Source: Zygnema cylindricum
Taxonomy: Eukaryota > Streptophyta > Zygnematophyceae > Zygnematales > Zygnemataceae
Length of the DNA stretch: 64,000 bases
Reading direction: 5' to 3'
Assembly: GCA_037447655.1 (NCBI GenBank)
Contig: JBBHKE010000533.1
Coordinates: 235,350 to 299,349 of the forward strand
Numbering within the stretch: position 1 is the first letter of the stretch; the number at the start of each line of letters is the position of its first letter. The notes under the pieces are model-generated. The model was not told where the DNA came from and searched no databases. It saw only the letters and a list, made by a program, of their open reading frames with translations. Both the position numbers and the translations under genes were made by a program. Positions 22,701-32,965 of this stretch are shown piece after piece.

Positions 22701-23803
22701 CTGTCTTACCCTACAAACACAATGTCCCCGCTTACTCACCTCCTCACAGGCGTTCCCCTTCCACCAGTTCCGGAACTCCATCTCCCGAAACCTTCAGAAG
22801 GCGAACCCAAAAAACAGACACCTTATCCAACTGGGCCCCTGCAGTCTTCGTCTCCGTCTTCGTCGCCACCCATTCCCCAAGGACCTCCTTTGAACCGACC
22901 TCGCCTCCACATCCCATCGATGCAGCAAGTTCTAAGGGAGGAACAATACTCTCCTAGATATAGAGGAGTAGTGGGGAACATCCTTCCTCCAACCATATTT
23001 TTCGGGGGCTAGTACTTACTCTGTGGGAGGTGGATCCACACCTCTCAGGGCAGCACCTTCTACTGGAGGAGGACATAGTTCTGCCGCGAGGAAGAGGATA
23101 CGCGAGTCATCTCGCCGGCTCTTTTTGTTAGCCCTACCGGGCCTTCCTCTTCCCATTTTACCAACCCTGCAGAGGAAGAAAAAGAAATGGGGAATATCCG
23201 GATCTTTACAGGAGATAGCTCCGGGATCGCATTTTCGGATTTCGAGTTGTTGTGGAAATCTTTCACACAAGCCGAAATCAATAAGTACTTGTGAGGAGCC
23301 ATTCCGCATGACTTTGAAACAACACTCTTCCCCATGATGGTCAACTACCTTTCTGGAGGGGCGTTCACGGATTACAAGGAGCGTTAACCTCTTTTGATTG
23401 CTCCTAGCATCAAGATCTCGGATCTAGCCCTTGATGCTGCAGTTATACAAGTGGAGGTTAACTTGGCTGCGGCGGCTGCCACACTTGTGACTGCTACCTT
23501 TAAACAAGACATAAAACTCCAGGCACAAGGAAGTGCCTATGTTAACCAGGTGCGAGCAATCCAGGCATCCCAGCCAGCAACTCGCATGGTTGCCAATCCT
23601 AATCCTTGTACCACCTTGCTTAACATCTAGAGACTTGTTTACACCGAGAGGAACGAGTTTGCGATCAAGGAATGTAGAAACTAATGGTTTTATTAGTATT
23701 TTCTAGGTCTGAAAAGAAATATAGAAGTCGAGGCAGTCTATCTCTAACTTCTCTCTCCAACTCTCAAACTTGTCGCAGTCACTGAGAAATTGGAGAGTTA
23801 GGG
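19751..23803 (+). mobile_element. Insertion F splitting element D; carries a second gag-like gene
   Basis: About 4 kb lies between the two partly duplicated D gag segments. The left 1.3 kb (19,751-21,060) is non-coding, possibly LTR plus leader. The middle holds broken Pro/Ser-rich frames and a gag-like core (see 21,071-23,650). The right end (23,670-23,790) is the 105-bp block also found at 10,060-10,165. Target duplication and LTRs were not recognised, so rearrangement between two D copies is an alternative to insertion. Confidence 0.5.
21071..23650 (+). pseudogene. Gag-like Pro-rich polyprotein fragment (broken), possibly Ty3/gypsy type
   Basis: Starts MAGGGTPDNG near 21,060-21,070 and contains Pro/Ser-rich linkers (22,450-22,950) and a charged helix (TVDWEALEEERRKLW near 22,126). 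At 23,175-23,390 it has IRIFTGDSSGIAFSDFELLW, which resembles the start of a retroelement capsid (family F.GD....F.dWl..fe). Then follow an Ala-rich segment and stops. There are at least six frame breaks, and no zinc knuckle or pol follows. The family assignment is tentative. Confidence 0.45.
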
Positions 23804-24277
23804 ATGATTCTCGTTCCGGAGAACACGATTAAGATCCGAAGGGGAGGAAAGAGTGGGCTAGCCTTGGCAGCTGGGACCGATTGGAGCAACAAGGATTTTA
23901 GGAAACCGGTCGGAAATTATGGAGGAGGGTGGCACAAAAATCAGACCGAGGAGTTTGGACCAAGGGCTCCCAAGGGTTTGTGTCATTTCTGTAAGAAACC
24001 AGGGCACTATATGGCGGAGTGCACTAAGCTAACGAAACTTTGGTTAAAGGAGTGGCAAATCGGTGGACCTCCAAGAGGAAAAAAAAAGGCTCTTGTGACT
24101 TAGGTACACGAGGAAGAATCCGAGGACGAGGACGGTGAGCTATTGTTGGAAAAGGAGTTGGAGGCAAAGACCAAGGTCGAAATTCCTCGAAAGCAGAAAT
24201 GTGCTTTTGGAGGTTTGAAAGGTGAAGGAGGTTGGATTATGGATTTCGGTGCCTCCATGCACATGTGTAAAGATAAA
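23804..24277 (+). pseudogene. Gag/protease of element D, second copy
   Basis: Repeats 19,306-19,750 with few differences, including the zinc knuckle CHFCKKPGHYMAEC. Unlike the first copy it continues into protease: GGWIMDFGASMHMCKDK (about 24,230-24,275), where the catalytic DTGA is DFGA. An in-frame TAG follows the KKALVT segment at 24,101-24,103. It is interrupted at 24,278 by the young LTR element. Confidence 0.8.
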
Positions 24278-25694
24278 TGTTGTTCTTTGGTCTAAAATAG
24301 ACCGCAGAAGCGACCCAAACTATCATGCAAAAAGCTAAGCCAAAAATAGGTCGACGAACAATCATTTGAAATGCATCCTCCATTTAACATACAACAACAT
24401 TTAGGGTTTCATGGAATAATCAACATAAATAAACCCTATGACAACATCTAAGGTTTGATGGAATAATCGACATAAACAAACCCTAGGACAAATGCATAAA
24501 TAATGCATATCAAACATATATAAAATAACATAAATAAATAATAACACACAAATGCATCACACATAAACAAGAGTATAATCAAAGTATAATCATTATATCA
24601 TTCAAAGTGCATGACCTAATCGACAACCCTAAAATACTACATCTTCGGTCCCCACTTTACTAACCAGCATTGATTATTTTCCTAATGAAGCTCAAATCTA
24701 TATATACACTTGTGAGCTGTTAACAAATCACTAAGTGTCAAAATAACTAACATACATTACATAACTGTCATTTAGTCCTATTTAACCATAATATACCATC
24801 ACTAAGAATAAATTAATCTTAAGCGTACACCTGAAAGCCTAGCAATCGTAAGCGTACACTTGTCTGCATAAACGACAAATAAAGACACACAAATTAAACT
24901 GTCGAAAACCCTAATTGATCACTTAAATAACAAATGTCATAATCAATACTAATTAATAATACACATAAGACAAAACAATGTTGTATCAAATATTTACACG
25001 GACGCGTCCGCAAAATACGCGTCATAAGCGACAACTTGCTTAGTCATTTGTCGATAAGTCCACGTAGTGAACCGACATCGCATATGTACGGTCCACTAGA
25101 TAATGCGTCATAAAAAACAATGTGGTCCCTTGGAAATCTCGGCGGACGCCATCCGCCTTCCACGTGTACCACGAATCACTTGGCAAGCAATCCGGAACGT
25201 CCAAAAATAAATATCGTGTGATTGACGCGATTTCGCGTCACCACTTCATAAAAGATCTCGGCGGCCTATATCCGCCGTCCGTCGCTCTTAATCGGCACCC
25301 TTGATGTCGCGCCGCGTGGTCATGAAAATCTACTTGTCGAAACATCGTCAAACCATCCAAATTAGTCCGTACCGTTACTACGTACTTTGCCGTACATCTC
25401 ACGTGTCAAATACGACGCTCCGTACCGGCGGCGTCACATTTAATAAATGCGGTCTGTCGCATTATGTTTCGTATGGCGGCCGTACTTTTTCAAACACTTC
25501 GAATATTTCAAATCGGATCGCTTCGCGATCCGCCGTCCATTGTTCAGCGCATTTCGCTCCACTCAATTAGTTAATTAATTTACTCGTGCAATAAACCCCC
25601 AATCCGCAAATCCGTTCAAATCTCCACAGTATATCAAGTAAATATATATGCACGCGCACGCATGTACGAAACTGAATCTTCCCAAAAACCAACA
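24278..25694 (-). repeat. 3' LTR of the young element
   Basis: 1,417 bp. It contains two apparent ORFs (25,122-25,304 and 25,301-25,570) that recur identically in the other LTR because the LTRs are copies, not because they are genes. A near-palindromic block GGATCGCTTCGCGATCC lies near 25,515. Confidence 0.93.
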
Positions 25695-26619
25695 CTCCCC
25701 CGAAGATTTAGTTTCGTAAATCCATGACGCCACGTCATCATCTGTCACACTCCATAGATTTACGTCATCAGCTGTCACCACTGCCACCTCCTGCTGTCTC
25801 TTCCATCTGTATCCACCAAATGCCTCCGCCAGAAGTTTCCCACTTGTTCCACCATCGCTTCCGCTGCCTTCATATGCCTTCCAAGTTTCATAATACATAA
25901 TATATATTTTCATTTTCCGATTACAACAAAATTTTATCTTTTCTCAACAATATCTAAATCTGAATCTACTTCTCACAATTCTGTCACAAATCAACTAAGA
26001 ATTAAAACCAAACGATCACACTAATAATATATCCCAACTCAAAATTTATACCTCAACCATATCAAATCTAGATTTCAAAATTTTTCTTTTCTTTTCCATT
26101 TAATAATCTGATCCCAAAATTTCCCATTAAAAATACACTTAACAAATAGTATTTTCCCAAAAATTCTAATAATATCACATTTCCCAAAAATTCCCAACAA
26201 CTCAAAATCTACATTACAAATCCAATTTTCAACAATCATCGATCCACAAAATTTGGATCTCTCCACCACATGTCAAAACTCCAACTTTCGGATCTCTCTC
26301 CCCCAAACGTCGAAATTCCACCTTCCACATTTCTCCATCAAACGAATATGTATTTTCCAAAAATAAAATATCATTTCTCATAATTAATCATTTTCATTGA
26401 GGGTAGACATTTCGGCACTGTCACTAAGTTAACCCTTGGGGCGATGCAAGATTAAACTCGGCACATACCAACACTATGATAAGGCCGATCTCATGGGTAC
26501 ACAGACACCATTACTGCAATACAACCAGCAAGAACAAAATTAACCCGCTACAATGCATGTGACACAAACCTACATCGACTTAACCTAACATATGATAGAT
26601 GGGGCGTGGGCCCATAACC
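25695..26619 (-). other. Internal region of the young element, no recognised coding
   Basis: Begins (minus strand) with the primer site and ends with the purine tract. On the minus strand a 112-codon frame spans 25,575-25,913 and runs into the LTR, but it has no retroelement domain. The region 25,920-26,390 is AT-rich with CCAAAATTTCCC-like short repeats. Confidence 0.7.
26606..26619 (-). promoter_or_regulatory. Primer-binding site: half-tRNA initiator Met type
   Basis: Minus-strand GGTTATGGGCCCAC abuts the LTR end CAACA. Its complement, GTGGGCCCATAACC, is the anticodon stem-loop of eukaryotic initiator tRNA-Met (CAT anticodon included), not the 3' acceptor end. This is the geometry known for Drosophila copia and yeast Ty5, where a tRNA cut in the anticodon loop primes DNA synthesis. 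Confidence 0.85.
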
Positions 26620-28036
26620 TGTTGTTCTTTGGTCTAAAATAGACCGCAGAAGCGACCCAAACTATCATGCAAAAAGCTAAGCCAAAAATAGGTCGACGAA
26701 CAATCATTTGAAATGCATCCTCCATTTAACATACAACAACATTTAGGGTTTCATGGAATAATCAACATAAATAAACCCTATGACAACATCTAAGGTTTGA
26801 TGGAATAATCGACATAAACAAACCCTAGGACAAATGCATAAATAATGCATATCAAACATATATAAAATAACATAAATAAATAATAACACACAAATGCATC
26901 ACACATAAACAAGAGTATAATCAAAGTATAATCATTATATCATTCAAAGTGCATGACCTAATCGACAACCCTAAAATACTACATCTTCGGTCCCCACTTT
27001 ACTAACCAGCATTGATTATTTTCCTAATGAAGCTCAAATCTATATATACACTTGTGAGCTGTTAACAAATCACTAAGTGTCAAAATAACTAACATACATT
27101 ACATAACTGTCATTTAGTCCTATTTAACCATAATATACCATCACTAAGAATAAATTAATCTTAAGCGTACACCTGAAAGCCTAGCAATCGTAAGCGTACA
27201 CTTGTCTGCATAAACGACAAATAAAGACACACAAATTAAACTGTCGAAAACCCTAATTGATCACTTAAATAACAAATGTCATAATCAATACTAATTAATA
27301 ATACACATAAGACAAAACAATGTTGTATCAAATATTTACACGGACGCGTCCGCAAAATACGCGTCATAAGCGACAACTTGCTTAGTCATTTGTCGATAAG
27401 TCCACGTAGTGAACCGACATCGCATATGTACGGTCCACTAGATAATGCGTCATAAAAAACAATGTGGTCCCTTGGAAATCTCGGCGGACGCCATCCGCCT
27501 TCCACGTGTACCACGAATCACTTGGCAAGCAATCCGGAACGTCCAAAAATAAATATCGTGTGATTGACGCGATTTCGCGTCACCACTTCATAAAAGATCT
27601 CGGCGGCCTATATCCGCCGTCCGTCGCTCTTAATCGGCACCCTTGATGTCGCGCCGCGTGGTCATGAAAATCTACTTGTCGAAACATCGTCAAACCATCC
27701 AAATTAGTCCGTACCGTTACTACGTACTTTGCCGTACATCTCACGTGTCAAATACGACGCTCCGTACCGGCGGCGTCACATTTAATAAATGCGGTCTGTC
27801 GCATTATGTTTCGTATGGCGGCCGTACTTTTTCAAACACTTCGAATATTTCAAATCGGATCGCTTCGCGATCCGCCGTCCATTGTTCAGCGCATTTCGCT
27901 CCACTCAATTAGTTAATTAATTTACTCGTGCAATAAACCCCCAATCCGCAAATCCGTTCAAATCTCCACAGTATATCAAGTAAATATATATGCACGCGCA
28001 CGCATGTACGAAACTGAATCTTCCCAAAAACCAACA
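26620..28036 (-). repeat. 5' LTR of the young element
   Basis: 1,417 bp, the apparent identical partner of 24,278-25,694. The promoter should lie on the minus strand of this copy. Confidence 0.93.
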
Positions 28037-28041
28037 ATAAA

Positions 28042-28720
28042 CACCTGTTCACTAAGATGAGAAAGATTCCTACCGTAGAGATAGAACATGGGGACGGAGG
28101 GTAGTCACTGGTACTATGGTAGGATCGGTAGATCTGAAAGTCTTAGTGGAAGGTAAGACATCCATAGTGACATTCTCTGATGTGTTGTTTATTCCAAAGT
28201 TAAACAAAAACCTCATCTCAACGTCTGTGTTAGATGATAAGGGTTTTGAGATAGCACTAGGAAGGGAACCTTTACTGCTACCTTTGAGGAGGAAGTTTAT
28301 TTCACTGCTGAAAAAGGAAGCTAAGGGATGTTTAGGCTGATTTTAAACAATGAAAAGAAAATACTTTACTATGCTTGTGATTATGACATCATGTTGTGGC
28401 ATACGAGGCTTGGACATGTGCATTTAGATAAGTTGAAAGAAATGAAAAAGATGGGAATAGTGGAAGGAATTCAGTTAGGAGAAAGTGAAAACCTAAGTGA
28501 CTGTAGTGGTTGTGCTCAAGGTAAAGCACACAGGTTACCCTTCCCAAAAGAAGCCACTTATAACGGAGAAAAAGTGTTATCTTGGTACACACTGATATTT
28601 GGGGACCGGCCAGAGTGCCCTCACACAGAGATAAAAAGTTTATGGTGAAATCACTAACGATTGGTCTCGATACTCTTGAGTGTATTTTTTGCAAGAATTC
28701 ATGGACTCCCTTGCGTTTTT
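28042..28720 (+). pseudogene. Pol of element D, continuation (GAG-pre-integrase and start of integrase)
   Basis: Continues D after the young element. It has FSDVLFIPKLNKNLIST (typical linker after copia protease), then LWHTRLGHVHLDKLKEM with CSGCAQGKAHRLPFP, the His-His-Cys-Cys zinc module of GAG-pre-integrase. After a frameshift comes HTDIWGP, which keeps the first integrase Asp. Homology fades after about 28,720. RT and RNase H of D are not in the window. Confidence 0.82.
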
Positions 28721-28862
28721 TTTGCATTTTATGATTTTCAACAACTGCTGTTTTTTTTTTTTTTTATATATTGCGAGTTCCTCCAAAAATCTCGACAAAT
28801 AGTTGACGATCCGCAGTACACACGCGTAAAAACAAAGGAATCGTGCGACTTGGAATTAGAAC

Positions 28863-29239
28863 AAACAAACCATAGTTCAAAAGTAGGTGAAAGTACGCCC
28901 ATATAGTATGCCTATTGTACGCAAAACATACAATATGACCTTAAGACCCACATTGTATTGGTCGCCAAATGAAAAAAAAATAGTAACAGGGTTGAGTTGC
29001 ACATCGATCGATAGAGAATTAAACGTCATGTCTAAATTATGAAAACATTCGGACAAAAAAATATTTTGTGAGTTTTGAGGTATTTTTTATTTAAACCGTC
29101 AGATTTGGACGATTGGACGGTCGCTAATCAAAGTAGCGATCTAAGAATATCACATGAAAAGCCCATAACACAACTTACGATAAATGCGCCTACAAAAGGC
29201 CTACAATAGAAACGCCTACTTTTGAACTATGAAACAAAC
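28863..29239 (+). mobile_element. Complete hAT-type MITE (361 bp) with 8-bp target duplication
   Basis: The element is 28,871-29,231. Its terminal inverted repeats share CATAGTTCAAAAGTAGG (17 perfect bases). It is flanked by AAACAAAC at 28,863-28,870 and 29,232-29,239. The interior is non-coding, and a truncated copy lies at 2,710-2,986 in opposite orientation. The 8-bp duplication supports hAT (P-type elements also make 8 bp); CATAG fits the hAT end consensus only partly. Confidence 0.88.
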
Positions 29240-29676
29240 ATTGTTCATTGAGTGACACGTGTCAAAATTGGAAGCATTTCATGTGAATTAAATTTTGTTT
29301 AAGGCGAGATCGCGTGAAGATTTTATTTAAAAAAAAGTAAAAAAAATTTGATGGTCCAACGATGAAAGTACAAAACATGATTGGAAGAAAGAATGGTCGA
29401 CGACTATTTAAGGTACGGACGAAAATTCCAAAGGACTGAGAACACAACGCGAAACAACACTACTTTAAATTTATTTTATTTATTTTCCCACCGACAAGCC
29501 TACGATTTTCCGGCCCACAGGCATGCAGTAAATCCTTATACCAATATACTACATATGTATGTACTGTACCTCTATATCATATTATCGCACGTGCCGACCA
29601 TTGTACAATGTTGAGCCACGAAATATGACCCGTTTCAGAAAAATCTACAGTACATATTGGAGTATTGAAGTACGAC
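29240..29676. other. Intergenic, no gene seen
   Basis: AT-rich spacer between a MITE and the first foldback element. No domain recognised. Confidence 0.45.
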
Positions 29677-30204
29677 TTAGGGTGTGTCCCCATGTGTTCA
29701 AATAAGGGTTTTTTTCTGTCGTTTTCACAGAAAATGAGACTTGTGACGAGAAAATATTTCGCCGTACGATAAATGGGCAAAAACAAAAGTACATTTTGCG
29801 TCATCTTGTAGTTTGGAAGGTACGACAATTTGGTGTTATTATCATCGCGACTCACTTCCAGCTCATCTTCACACTTGCACTGGAATCAAATTGCGACCTG
29901 ATTTTAATCAAAATACTACCCTATTGACAAATAGAAAACCTGGATTGCACGCGTCAAACGTTTTCGGAAAATTTTGCACGAAAGAAATTACACGTTATTT
30001 TTCTCGCTGTTCGTCACGCGCATGCACATAAGAAAATGACAAACATGTACGGAAAAAGAATTGCAGGGGTCTCGGACCTCCACTTTCCTTCATGGGTCCT
30101 TTGCAAAATTTTACGTTGTCCTCGTCTCTCCCCCTCTTTCTCACTCTACCACTCCTCTTTCTCTCTTATTTACACGAGATGCATCAATTATAATATCAAA
30201 TGAA

Positions 30205-30286
<82 letters not shown>

Positions 30287-30674
30287 TATTTTTGGACTAA
30301 GTTTGATGGCATATCAAATGATAAAAGATAAGAAAACGAAATCGTGAAGCCATGGCGGAAAATGTACGTATTGATGACGTCACATGGTAGCATGACTTCG
30401 CTATGTCGCAAAACCCTAAACATCTACAATGTCACAAAAATCTCGACGTCTACAACCGTCGCCGTTTTTAGGAAGTTTCGTAGTTCGTAGTCGTCTACAT
30501 TTCGTTACGTAGACTGTCGCACATTTTGTAGATGTTTACAATTGTCACATATTTAAAGTAATGATCGCGCAAGCAACGATTGACATAGGCACATTTTGAA
30601 AAGTACACTGAAAAATATGCGCTAAAATCCAGAGTAACGTTTCAAAGTTTCGGTTACATGGGGGCGCGCCATTA
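29677..30674 (+). mobile_element. Foldback/PIF-like element G1
   Basis: Bounded by TTA at 29,677-29,679 and 30,672-30,674. The left end is GGGTGTGTCCCCATGTG, and the right end ACATGGGGGCGCGCC is its imperfect inverse. It contains a TA dinucleotide tract and many degenerate GTCTACAACCGTC-type units (30,420-30,550). No transposase. TTA duplications and GGG-starting ends fit PIF/Harbinger MITEs. Confidence 0.65.
30205..30276. repeat. TA dinucleotide microsatellite
   Basis: About 36 uninterrupted AT/TA units followed by a T run, inside element G1. Confidence 0.97.
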
Positions 30675-31699
30675 GGGCACTTTCATATTTGTTAAAGTTA
30701 CAGTTGTTTTCTATCACTTTCCTTTATAAATTTTAAAAAAAGGAAAAAATCTGCAGCCGTACCAAAAAATTCAAATTACCACTGTACAAGTTGCGTTCCA
30801 TTAAAACTAGTTGCGTTCCATTAAAACTTTAGCTGTACCGCAGTTTGTCGTCTATCGCGATGCAGTTTATCGTTTAGCGAGTTTCGACCCACTTTCGCGT
30901 CCTTTTAGATCATCTTCAAACTTTATATAAAATCACCTCGCGAGGTGATTTTAAATAAAGTTCCACGACGTGGGCGAATATGCATATGATTTCGCACGCG
31001 TCGGAGGTTTTTGACAAAATTGTCCTCAAACAAAAAAACCCACTGCACCTCTACAACCTGTACGTACTTTTTTCCGTGCACCTTTTTCCGTACAGAGGAA
31101 GTGGAGGGGTCTCGACCAACGGACGCCATTTCGCAAAAGCGAAGTTTGTGAAAGCGCATCTCTCTCTCCCTCTCCCACTACCGCGTCTATCTCACAATTT
31201 TTGCAACGAAAAATGTATGTAATAGTATCAAATGAAAGATCTATAAAAGCGATTTATTTTTACTATATTTCAGTGTCATTTAAGGGCAAGTAGAGTAGGA
31301 AAAGTCAAAAAACAACAATCGAGAAATCATGGCGAAAAGTTTTAGAAGTTGTGACGTGGGCGCTGTCATAGTTGAGCGTGACGCGCGTGACGTCACAATG
31401 TCACAAACCCTAAACATCTGCAATACCTCCACGTCGACAATGTGGCGTGCAGATATGGCGAAGTGACAGAAACTGTTCAACGTGCGGGTGGATGTCTGAA
31501 ATCGAAATTGAGTGGAATTTCGCAACTTTTTGTGTACCGTTTATGTGTCACATGATTCATACACGTCTTACGCTTGTCACTTTTTGAAGTAACAAGTTAT
31601 TTGCGATTACATCGGAATGCTTATAAAGATGTACGGAGAATCTTCGCTAGAAACAAAGTTACAAGATTAAAGTTTCGGTTACATGGGAGAGTGCCCTTA
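30672..31699 (+). mobile_element. Foldback/PIF-like element G2
   Basis: The element is 30,675-31,696 (1,022 bp). Ends are GGGCACTTTC and ...GAGAGTGCCC, bracketed by TTA (30,672-30,674 and 31,697-31,699). The left TTA is shared with G1, so the two are joined head to tail. It carries a 26-base perfect palindrome centred at 30,940/30,941 (core ATCACCTCGCGAGGTGAT). Close relatives are G3 (35.96-36.73 kb) and G6 (59.1-60.07 kb). Confidence 0.75.
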
Positions 31700-31879
31700 C
31701 TTGGAGAAATTATACCGTACAATACACTACGTAAAAAAGTGTTCTCAAACGTTTTTGGACTTTACGTATTTGACTATTTGTCATCCTTTTGTTAATTACA
31801 CAAGGTGAGCTATGATTGGCTGAAGTTTGAAGAGGGTCAACCCATCGGGCCTACGCTCGGTCCATTCCGCCATCTTGCT

Positions 31880-32340
31880 GTAAATCCTTGCTAATAGCCT
31901 ATTCCCACCGGAAAAAAAATCACTTCCGCAACAGACGGACTTTCGAATAATGTACGGCTTTCCGAGCACCGACTTTGTAGATTTCGGAAGTTCTCGGAAA
32001 ACCGTACAAACGACCTTCCTCAAAATATTGCGGGATATAGTAGGGTAAAAGTTGCGTCTTTCTGTGAAACTGGCCAACGGTAACCCGAAAAGCTGACGTA
32101 GGAAAAAAACATCCGAACGGCTATTTCGTTGTTTTCGCGCGAAAAAACTACAGGACTTTGAACCACCGTCGTCGTCCTTCGAACATTCATTCTTTCCCTC
32201 TCTCTCGAGCTCTCTCTCTCCCTCTTTCTCTCTCCCCTTCTCTCTCTCCTTATCCCTCTCCCTCTCTTTCTCCCTCTCCCCCTCTACCTCTCTCTCTCTC
32301 CCCCTCTCGCTCTCGCTCTCTTAGGGGATTTTTTTAACAT
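31880..32340 (+). repeat. Direct repeat J, copy 1, ending in a CT tract
   Basis: Collinear with 37,280-37,770. Shared blocks include 'TATTCCCACC', 'AAAAAAAATCACTTCCGCAA', TTTCCGAGCACCGACTTTGT, GTTGCGTCTTTCT and GGCCAACGGTAA. Then comes TTCAAACATTCATT or its variant, followed by a CT-rich microsatellite (32,190-32,325). It could be a duplicated promoter/5' leader or part of a larger mobile unit with G2/G3. No ORF is conserved between the two. Confidence 0.75.
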
Positions 32341-32689
32341 AATCTAATACCAAAACAGGAATTTAGATCTATATAAAGGTTAGTTAGGTTTGAATGTTTA
32401 TAATTTATGCTATTTGATGAAGGTGCAATCGACATTAAATTTAAATGAAATTTGGTTCTATTTTCTAGGTTTTTTGGAATGGAAACGGAAATGAAAGTAA
32501 AAATGGAAAAAAAAATTGTTTCATTTTTTTAGTTCATTCTGGAATGGAATTTAAAATGGAAAAATAATTAAAAACGGAAATGAATAATTAAAACGTTTTC
32601 AAGTTTCTTCGAATGGAAAAGGAATTGAAAATGCAAATAAAAATTGGGTTTTTTTTAAGCTTTCCATGCGAAAATGACACCTGGGACAC

Positions 32690-32805
32690 CTGGATCTGAT
32701 GATGAGGAATATCTTTGAAACGGAGATCTCGCTATTTGTTACCGGGCGAATTAAGGATATCATCATCATCCGAGGGAAAATTATTATCCACAGGTAAAAA
32801 GAACC
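32690..32805 (+). pseudogene. Fatty-acyl-AMP-ligase-like motif, copy 1 (exon relic)
   Basis: The translation contains FETEISLFVTGRIKDIIIIRG (about 32,718-32,780). LFVTGRIKDIIIIRGK is the signature of FAAL-type AMP-binding enzymes (family: TGRLKDLIIIRGRNHYPQD), where the Lys/Asp and IRG residues sit at the hinge to the C-terminal subdomain. A one-base shift then restores NYYPQ. Just upstream, stops interrupt a possible TGDL remnant. Splice sites are unclear. FAALs activate fatty acids as acyl-adenylates for polyketide or lipid synthesis. The rest of the enzyme is absent. Confidence 0.6.
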
Positions 32806-32871
32806 TTGAACTTAAAAAACTTCATAATTTATAAACAGAACCTTTTACTTAACCGACGTTATATTTCATTC

Positions 32872-32965
32872 ATGGTTAGAAAAGTTATTTGTTACCGGAA
32901 AAAAAGGACCTTATCATCCTTCGAGGGAAAAATTATTGTCCACGGGTGAAAAGTACCTTACGAAT
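32872..32965 (+). pseudogene. Fatty-acyl-AMP-ligase-like motif, copy 2
   Basis: A tandem copy 153 bases downstream. LEKLFVTGK is followed, after a one-base shift, by KDLIILRGKNYCPRV, again the FAAL TG-x-KDLII-RG-NYYPQ pattern. The two copies differ from each other and preserve different parts of the motif. It lies 290 bases upstream of the kinase exons on the same strand. Confidence 0.6.

Larger units (their letters stand above)
24278..28036 (-). mobile_element. Young non-autonomous LTR retrotransposon (1,417-bp LTRs, 925-bp interior)
   Basis: The LTRs at 24,278-25,694 and 26,620-28,036 are the same length and looked identical throughout by eye. Each begins TGTTG and ends CAACA. The perfect target duplication ATAAA flanks the element (24,273-24,277 and 28,037-28,041). 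On the minus strand the primer site GGTTATGGGCCCAC directly follows the 5' LTR, and a purine tract TTCGGGGGAG directly precedes the 3' LTR, so the element points leftward. The interior shows no gag or pol motif, so enzymes must come from elsewhere. Identical LTRs mean very recent insertion. It splits the D protease/pre-integrase region. Confidence 0.95.

Noticed and set aside
25122-25570. Two ORFs repeated identically at 27,464-27,912
   Set aside because: They lie within the two copies of one LTR; identity reflects the LTR pair, and no domain is seen.
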